Assembly: GCA_050305935.1 (NCBI GenBank)
Contig: JBNLGG010000038.1
Coordinates: 1-39,957, forward strand
DNA: 39,957 nt
Direction: 5' to 3'
DNA from: CAJXNP01 sp050305935
GTDB lineage: Bacteria > Bacteroidota > Bacteroidia > Cytophagales > Cyclobacteriaceae
Shown here: piece after piece, positions 34,282 to 39,957 of the stretch
Numbering within the stretch: position 1 is the stretch's first letter
How the letters are laid out: every line of letters starts with the position of its first letter
Made by a program: the position numbers and the translations under genes
The notes under the pieces: generated by a model
The model's input: the letters and a program-made list of their open reading frames with translations, nothing else
Database searches by the model: none
What the model was told of the DNA's origin: nothing

Positions 34282-36253
34282 GGCTGGCAAAGTTTATTTG
34301 ATAGTTAAATTTCACCACATATTCACGACCGCGCCCGGGTATCGGAGCATAGTCTCCGTTGTAGGCTTGTGGTATAGATGGATGTTCATTCAGAAGATCG
34401 TAAACCCCAATACCAATATTAAAATGAGGAAACGGGCTCTGATAATTTACAAACAGGTTGACTAGCGCGTATGAAGGAAGCTCAGTGATTTCCGGAGATC
34501 CTTCGCTGTCAATGGATTGGTAGGCATATCTATTATCTCCAAAAATGAAAGAAGGATTAATAGTAAGACCTTCAATAATAGTAAAACTGCCTTGAGCCGT
34601 AAGCTTTTGAGGCAACATCCCAACGTATTGCCGGTCGGTCTGTGGTACAACGTATGCATCTACCGTATTTCCCTGCAACGCTCGTGAAAACGAATAAGTC
34701 AACGCAGCATGCCAACCCTTTTTTCTTATGGTGTACATAGCCTCAATACCCTTTGTTCCGGTCATTTTATAGTTTTGGTAATAATCCAGATAATCTCCGC
34801 CAGCCAACTCTTCATATGAATAAACAATAGGGTCTTTTGTAGAAAGATGAAAGCCATTAACGGTCAACAGCATTTCTGGAGTAAGCTGATATCCAAATTC
34901 AAATTCTATCGCTTGTGCTTTTTCCGGTTGTATCAGACCATCTTTGGCTAAGCTAATGTTTTCAATCGAGGGTGTTCGAAATGCCTTACTATACAAAGCT
35001 TTGAAGTGAAAGTTTTCAATTTTTTTTGTCAGTGCCAGACGAGGGACGAACGTTCCCTTGGTTCGACTATTCTTCTCGTATCTGAGTCCAGCGGTAATAT
35101 TAGCCAATCGATATTTCAGCAAACCTTGCATAAATACAGCGTAATTGCCAATGTTAATAGTGTTATTGCCATTAAAATTTTGCTGATTCAACATATCAAC
35201 TGCATTGTCACTGAAATACAGGGCGCCAAAATTCAAGTTAGCTTTACGGCTGATATCATAGCTCACATTTACTTTCGAGGAAGCTCTTTTTGCACTCAAT
35301 TGAAAATCATATGCACCTGTGGCTTTGTCTCTATATTTCCAGGGAACCTGGTCAGTAAAGGTAAGCTGTGGGGTGACAAGCCATCTGTCAGAGATCTGCC
35401 AATCGTATTTTACCGAGGTGTAAAATTGGGTGAAAATAACATCGTAATAGGAATCGCTGACGTTGTATTGGTCATACATGCTTCTGAAATATAAGCCTTT
35501 GTATTTTAATCCCAGGTTCAGGTTAAGAGGATCAGCCTGAGAACCATTGGCAAGGTTCTGAATATCATTTTCTCCGTACAAATCCTGATATGGCCCGTCA
35601 CTTAGGATCCCCTTGCCATAGTATGCCGACAAGTCCCAGGAAAGATTTTCGCCGTGACTGGCAGCCATGACGCCTCCGTTGGTGCGACCAACGGCGTTTT
35701 TATGAAATCCAGCGGTTCCTGCCAAGGCCACGCCATTAAGAGACCCTGCTGATTTGGTAATAATATTTATCACTCCGTATTCCGCAGATCCCCCGTATAT
35801 AGCAGAGCCCGGACCTCTGATCACCTCAATTCGGTCTATGAAGTCGACTGGAAAATGATTGATCAGAACGGTATTCTGATATAGGATCTCATTCATTTGA
35901 AAACCATCTAAAAGGATCAACACTTTTCCTTCATGGGCCCAATTACCCCTCATGGCCACACCTATGACAAAATCGAGGTCCTGGGCAAAGTCAAATCCAG
36001 GTACAAGACGCAATATATCTGTTAAATCGCGCGCGCCGGAATTTTGAATGTCTTCTGATGTTATCACGCTCAAAATACCGGGAGTTTCGCGTGTTGTTAA
36101 AGCTGCGCCTGATGCGACAGTGGTAGCCATGTTCAGTTGTTTTTGTAGGCTGGTCTCAGGTGTGTATGCCTCCAGCTGAAGGAGGGAATCAAGTGCCTGC
36201 CCCTGTACATATAAACATTTGGACAAAAACAGTAATAAGATAAGTTTTTTCAT
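34271..36253 (-). CDS. TonB-dependent outer membrane receptor
   Basis: The product has 660 residues. A signal peptide (MKKLILLLFLSKCLYVQGQA) is followed by a short linker and the plug domain (about 55-170): PGILSVITSEDIQNSGARDL, LRLVPGFDF, VAMRGNW, VLILLDGFQMNE, IDRIEVIRGPGSAIYGG and GVINIITKSAG, all typical. The barrel runs to the end with the usual mid-barrel blocks (FHFKALYSKAFRTPSIENI, LIQPEKAQAIEFEFGYQL) and a C-terminal strand YVVKFNYQINF. There is no N-terminal carboxypeptidase-like or SusC-type extension, so it resembles vitamin B12/siderophore/colicin-type receptors rather than SusC. It is coupled to the YfiR-family gene. Substrate is unknown; given the partner it may sense as well as transport. 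Confidence 0.93.
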   Translation of the reverse strand: MKKLILLLFLSKCLYVQGQALDSLLQLEAYTPETSLQKQLNMATTVASGAALTTRETPGILSVITSEDIQNSGARDLTDILRLVPGFDFAQDLDFVIGVAMRGNWAHEGKVLILLDGFQMNEILYQNTVLINHFPVDFIDRIEVIRGPGSAIYGGSAEYGVINIITKSAGSLNGVALAGTAGFHKNAVGRTNGGVMAASHGENLSWDLSAYYGKGILSDGPYQDLYGENDIQNLANGSQADPLNLNLGLKYKGLYFRSMYDQYNVSDSYYDVIFTQFYTSVKYDWQISDRWLVTPQLTFTDQVPWKYRDKATGAYDFQLSAKRASSKVNVSYDISRKANLNFGALYFSDNAVDMLNQQNFNGNNTINIGNYAVFMQGLLKYRLANITAGLRYEKNSRTKGTFVPRLALTKKIENFHFKALYSKAFRTPSIENISLAKDGLIQPEKAQAIEFEFGYQLTPEMLLTVNGFHLSTKDPIVYSYEELAGGDYLDYYQNYKMTGTKGIEAMYTIRKKGWHAALTYSFSRALQGNTVDAYVVPQTDRQYVGMLPQKLTAQGSFTIIEGLTINPSFIFGDNRYAYQSIDSEGSPEITELPSYALVNLFVNYQSPFPHFNIGIGVYDLLNEHPSIPQAYNGDYAPIPGRGREYVVKFNYQINFASHEK

Positions 36254-36300
36254 ACTTAAAATTAGTCTTGAACTTCATTGAATTATTCAGGATTACTACA

Positions 36301-36343
36301 CAGTGATTGATCAATTAATCACTTATAAAAGCGTAAGTGTTTC
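36301..36343 (-). promoter_or_regulatory. Element shared with the T9SS-sorted protein upstream region (copy B)
   Basis: On the minus strand this reads AAACACTTACGCTTTTAT, then AAGTGATTAATTGATCAA and TCACTG. The 7-base arms AGTGATT and AATCACT (plus strand 36302-36308 and 36316-36322) form an inverted repeat. It lies about 50-90 bases before the TonB receptor ATG, a position suited to an operator or promoter region. See copy A at 33388-33452. Confidence 0.45.
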
Positions 36344-36540
36344 CACGAATCTGCTTTTTTGAGGATCGATTTCCATCTTGTGCAGTAGCTACTTAATCCG
36401 AAAAATTCACTTGATTGAATAAAAAAAATGGGCGCAAGGAGTTGCCTTTAAGATAGTTAAGTCAAAAAACAACACTTTTAAGTACACCCAAATATTGGGG
36501 ATAAAAATACGATATTTAACGTAAAAGAAAAGAGGCTCCG

Positions 36541-36846
36541 GTAGAATTTTCAGCAGAAGAAATTAGTTCAGGTGGAGCGGTAGTTCTCCAGGAAAACCAG
36601 AGCGGCAGCACAAGCTCTTAAACCATTCCAACAAATGGTATGTGGCTATTTTGAAGTATATAGTAGAAAGGATCAGGACCGTGTACCAAAGATGGAAATT
36701 GTTATTCGTGGCGACAGTGGTTTCAATTGCGTGCTTTTTTACAATTAGCCTATGAAATGGATTTGAAGTTCGCCTCTGGGTTAGCCAATAATGATGTCCT
36801 GTACCATCCGCAATCGAGGATCAAGCTCATAAAATCCGCCAGATGA
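36541..36846 (+). pseudogene. IS1380-family-like transposase relic with three frameshifts
   Basis: Four pieces in changing frames line up with an IS1380-type transposase: EFSAEEISSGGAVVLQ (36541-36591); GKPERQHKLLN joined to HSNKWYVAILKYIVERIR (36591-36690); MEIVIRGDSGFNC (36692-36739), which carries the conserved RGDSGF catalytic block; and LQLAYEMDLKFASGLANNDV (from 36739), ending in a TGA at 36844. The frames run 1, 3, 2, 1, and the last change falls in a T6 run. The stretch between HKLLN and HSNKWY is far too short for the family, so a large internal deletion has also occurred. The element is dead. Confidence 0.75.
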
Positions 36847-37433
36847 ATAGTGCGGGTTAAACATGCAAAAAAACTGGTTTCGTACCTTGGGTGTTGGAGT
36901 GACAAATTATAGACCTAGCTTTTTGCTTTACATGCTCAAAAAAAGAATTGCTATTTGAAGAACAAGAAAAGGTACTGACCGAATTGTTTATTATTCAGTC
37001 AGTAGCCTAATTCTACGATGGTGTTGATGTTTTACAAATGTGCTATAATGAATCACAGCAAATAATGGTGATCTTACTGAAATTGCAGTTGGTTTTACAC
37101 CTAAAATTAACCCCGTATTTATACGGAGCACGATTTCAGTATTTTAGTGTATCTTCTTCCGAAAAAAGAACTCGGATGCCAGAGCAATAGATATGAAAAG
37201 CATGACGGTCGTATAAACAGAAAGCACAAAAGGCAAATAAAACGGACCCTGAGGACGTTGGAGGCATTATTGAATTATATGTTCTAACGCAAGTGTTTTT
37301 AGAACCTCTCCATTGGTTATTCACTATCCTAAAGATGTAAAATCAGAATAACACAATAAATCAAATATTAAGTATTCATGAGGAGTTACGATAAGGCAAC
37401 TACACAGGAATCCCTCGGTATCAATATCTGAAT

Positions 37434-39957
37434 TTAGTAATTTAGGTTCTCAAGAAAGGAAAATAGTTTTTCAAGCTCACCATCTAATTTGTTGTTAAGC
37501 CCATCAATGTGGGAATTGTATTTTTCATGTTGCCGGTATAGTTCAAAAAGTTCAATAAGTGAATGACATTGTAAATTCTGAACAATAGGGCTCATCTTAT
37601 GGATCTCTGATCGAATCGCTGGCAAATCTTTTTTATACCAGTGATCGTGAACAGCCATCTCAAATTTTTTGAAGTCCTTAATCATTAGCTCCCTAAAGTC
37701 ATTCAGCTGTTTTCTGTCATAATTAAATGCCCATTCATAAAACTGAAAAGAAAGAAATTCATCTTTGGTGGTTCGATGTGGGCATACTTTCCTAATCTTT
37801 TCTATTAGCTGCTCAAAGCGAAAAGGTTTTGTGAGAAGCTCCTGCATACCCTGATCCATAACCTTGTTTTTTAGGGGTTCCGAATAAGACTCGGCCGTGA
37901 AGGCAATGATCGGCGTCTGATGGTTCTTCCCCTTTTTCTGATTCCGGATAGCGTCTGCTGTTTCGTAACCACTTATCCCAGGGATTTGGAGGTTCATCAG
38001 GATAACATCAAAATGTTTTGTTGAAGAGTGTAGCAATGCTATTTCACAATTGGGAGCAGTCACGCATTCCACCTTGTAATCATTTAGCAGATTTCTTACC
38101 AGTGTTTGATTTGACTCAACGTCTTCTACATATAAAATGCGATATCCTTCCAGTATTACGCTTTCATTTGCCTGCAATTCCTCCGTTTCAGAAAGAGTCA
38201 AGACTTCAGTCCCCATTTTGAAAGGAAGTGTTACTGTAAATGTCGTGCCAGTGTTGGTATTACTTTCAACCGAAATGCTTCCACGGAAAAGGTCAACAAG
38301 ATCTTTTACAATGGAAAGACCGAGTCCGGAACCGCCGAACTCGCGGGAAATATAATTTTCCGACAGTTGGAACGGCGTAAAAACCGTCTTGAGTTTTTCC
38401 TCTGAGATCCCAACACCGCTATCTTCAACCACAAAAAATAACTCACAGTTATCTTCGTCAGAAGATTTCAATGAGACGGATAATTTAACCTGCCCTTTCC
38501 TGGTAAATTTTATGGCATTATTCAACAGATTGTATAAAATCTGGTTTAGTCTCAGACTATCACCTATCAGGCGAACCGGCGTATTTGAAGACAGGGTGAT
38601 TTTTAGGTCAAGCTTTTTGTCCACTGCAAGCGGTTGGAATGAAAACTGTAACTGCTTTAACTGGCTTTTGAGATCAAAAGGTAGGTTCTCCAGTTCGATC
38701 TTTCCGGCTCTGATCTTGTTATAATCGAGCATGTTGTTGATCATGTACAACAAGTTCTCGCCTGAATTTTTTAAGGTCATGACTATATCCTTTTGGTCCT
38801 TGCGGGGATTTTTTTTAAGAAGCAGATTGGAAAGGCCTATAACGGAGTTTAACGGCGTGCGTATTTCATGGCTCATTATAGAAAGAAATGTATCATTTGC
38901 AGTCAATGCACTTTCAGCTACTTTTTTTACTTCTAAAATTTCATTTTCGTAGTTTTTTTTGAGGGTGATGTCGAAGCTGAAAGAAAAATATCCTAAAAGC
39001 GTTCCCTGCTTTCGTAAAGGGATCACATTTTTAGAGAGCCACACCGGATTACCGGATTTGGCACGGTAACAAACCTCACCTCTCCAGGCTTCCCCCATCA
39101 CAAGGGTTTCATACATTTCTTTGAAAAAATCTGGTGGATGCGCGTTTGAATCAATTAAGAACTCAAATAGCTCTTCCCTTGACTTTCCGATTATTTCACT
39201 TTCTTCGTAACCCAAGGTCGTAAGAAACATTTGATTTACCTCTACAATGCTGCCATTGGCATCGCCCTTAATGATTATGGCGATATCATTTAGTGCATCA
39301 GTTGTAAGTTTTATCTCTTCGTAAGCAAGGTTTAGTTTGTGCTTAAATTTCGTCAGTTTTTTGTTAATTCTTCGAAGGCTACTTGTCCGCTCAGCCACTT
39401 CTTGCTCTAGCTTCTTATTACGGCTTTTTATCGTCCTTATCCTTTGTTTGCAGGCGAGTAGCAAGCTACCGACGAGCCCCAATATTGCGATCATCTTTAC
39501 CTGCCACGTTCGCCACCAGGGCGGTGTAATATACATATTATCAGAAGTGTCACGCTCATCCCATTCTCCATCATTATTTGAGACGTTAACGCTTAACCGA
39601 TAGGAGCCGGGGTCACGGTTGACAAAACGATCGATTGCATTTGTCAGGTTCCAATGTTTGTCAATGCTTAGTATTTTGTAGCTATACAGACTCTTTTTGG
39701 GAATTTTAAGGTTGTAAATATTTACTCCAACTGCGATTCCAATCCAAAAAATGTTCTTCCTGTCCCGATACAAATTCCACAAGCCGTTGTTATTCAGATC
39801 GAATAGGTCTTCTGGTTTGAAGGTTCTGTTTTTGAATTGTCCTTTTTGCCTGTTGTACCTGTTTTTTTCCTGATCGGCTCCCAAAAGCAGATGATTTGCG
39901 TTTTCCAGGTCAGCATTGCAATTGACTCTTGAAATTGTGCTGTGTCCGCCTCTTTTT
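37434..39957 (-). CDS. Two-component hybrid kinase (propeller/Y_Y_Y-PAS-HisKA-HATPase-REC-HPt-like), 5' end cut by window edge
   Basis: The frame is open past the right edge, so the N-terminus is missing; the TTG at 39884 is not the true start. The visible periplasmic part has one or two beta-propeller-type motifs (LWNLYRDRKNIFWIGIAVGV), then jumps to a Y_Y_Y domain (GSYRLSVNVSNNDGEWDE) much sooner than in normal members. One membrane segment follows (VKMIAILGLVGSLLLA), then a PAS domain, HisKA (His codon 38868-38870 in SIMSHEIRTPLN), HATPase (VEDSGVGI, GGSGLGLSIVKD), a receiver and an HPt-like tail with EIHKMSP (His codon 37599-37601). The receiver reads DVILMNLQIPG: the phospho-acceptor Asp is Asn (codon 37992-37994). 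There is no AraC domain. The kinase may be decaying or signal in a changed way. Confidence 0.88.
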   Translation of the reverse strand, partial: KRGGHSTISRVNCNADLENANHLLLGADQEKNRYNRQKGQFKNRTFKPEDLFDLNNNGLWNLYRDRKNIFWIGIAVGVNIYNLKIPKKSLYSYKILSIDKHWNLTNAIDRFVNRDPGSYRLSVNVSNNDGEWDERDTSDNMYITPPWWRTWQVKMIAILGLVGSLLLACKQRIRTIKSRNKKLEQEVAERTSSLRRINKKLTKFKHKLNLAYEEIKLTTDALNDIAIIIKGDANGSIVEVNQMFLTTLGYEESEIIGKSREELFEFLIDSNAHPPDFFKEMYETLVMGEAWRGEVCYRAKSGNPVWLSKNVIPLRKQGTLLGYFSFSFDITLKKNYENEILEVKKVAESALTANDTFLSIMSHEIRTPLNSVIGLSNLLLKKNPRKDQKDIVMTLKNSGENLLYMINNMLDYNKIRAGKIELENLPFDLKSQLKQLQFSFQPLAVDKKLDLKITLSSNTPVRLIGDSLRLNQILYNLLNNAIKFTRKGQVKLSVSLKSSDEDNCELFFVVEDSGVGISEEKLKTVFTPFQLSENYISREFGGSGLGLSIVKDLVDLFRGSISVESNTNTGTTFTVTLPFKMGTEVLTLSETEELQANESVILEGYRILYVEDVESNQTLVRNLLNDYKVECVTAPNCEIALLHSSTKHFDVILMNLQIPGISGYETADAIRNQKKGKNHQTPIIAFTAESYSEPLKNKVMDQGMQELLTKPFRFEQLIEKIRKVCPHRTTKDEFLSFQFYEWAFNYDRKQLNDFRELMIKDFKKFEMAVHDHWYKKDLPAIRSEIHKMSPIVQNLQCHSLIELFELYRQHEKYNSHIDGLNNKLDGELEKLFSFLENLNY

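Larger units (their letters stand above)
36254..37433. other. Spacer with regulatory element and transposase relic
   Basis: This 1.2 kb stretch between the hybrid kinase stop and the TonB receptor start holds the shared element (36301-36343) and a frameshifted IS1380-like transposase relic (36541-36846). A small palindrome CCGTATTTATACGG lies at 37113-37126. The remaining sequence has no convincing gene; the 62-codon minus frame near 37136-37324 has no domain or signal peptide. Intact IS ends were not found. Confidence 0.55.

Noticed and set aside
37136..37324. 62-codon minus-strand frame
   Set aside because: No domain, signal peptide or conserved pattern; it lies in a spacer with relics.

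Overview
The window looks like chromosomal DNA of a gliding or surface-active member of the phylum Bacteroidota, most likely order Cytophagales. The evidence is several type IX secretion (T9SS) cargo proteins with C-terminal sorting domains, a PorP/SprF-family barrel, a TANFOR-type giant protein, a TonB-dependent receptor, many PAS/hybrid histidine kinases, moderate AT richness and a lack of strong Shine-Dalgarno sites. The genus cannot be fixed from the sequence alone.

Left part (1-21.8 kb): surface and secretion genes. A fibronectin-III protein (minus strand, C-terminus cut by the window edge) diverges across a 1.4 kb spacer from a 1.4-thousand-residue PKD/Ig-like protein with a type A T9SS sorting domain. 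After a 0.4 kb spacer comes a tight plus-strand cluster: an M43-type (pappalysin/cytophagalysin-like) secreted metalloprotease, a DUF2341 plus seven-PKD adhesin with a type B (CHU_C) sorting domain, a PorP/SprF barrel with an unusual coiled-coil and SPOR-like extension, an outer-membrane barrel with a GTG start, and a 1739-residue TANFOR-domain protein. The first four genes overlap by 11, 4 and 4 bases and the last starts 1 base after its neighbour's stop. This is best read as one translationally coupled unit for making and anchoring a secreted filament- or adhesin-like product.

Middle part (21.8-31.7 kb): a minus-strand pair for alpha-glucan metabolism (a GH57 glycosidase and a GT4 glycosyltransferase) with a strong terminator downstream. 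Next is a minus-strand signalling block: a three-PAS phytochrome-type histidine kinase, a small Rcp1-like response regulator, and a REC-PAS-HisKA-HATPase-REC-HPt hybrid kinase. A LuxR/NarL-type response regulator lies on the opposite strand.

Right part (31.7-40 kb): a minus-strand region with signs of decay and rearrangement. It holds a relic of a histidine kinase next to the LuxR regulator gene, a T9SS-sorted surface protein preceded by a terminator-like leader hairpin, a TonB-dependent receptor overlapping a YfiR-family (DUF4154) gene, a frameshifted IS1380-like transposase relic, and the 3' part of a two-component hybrid kinase. That kinase appears to have a collapsed periplasmic sensor and an Asn in place of the receiver phospho-acceptor Asp. 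A sequence element is shared upstream of the TonB receptor and of the T9SS-sorted protein, suggesting common control. No tRNA, rRNA, CRISPR array or intact mobile element was seen.
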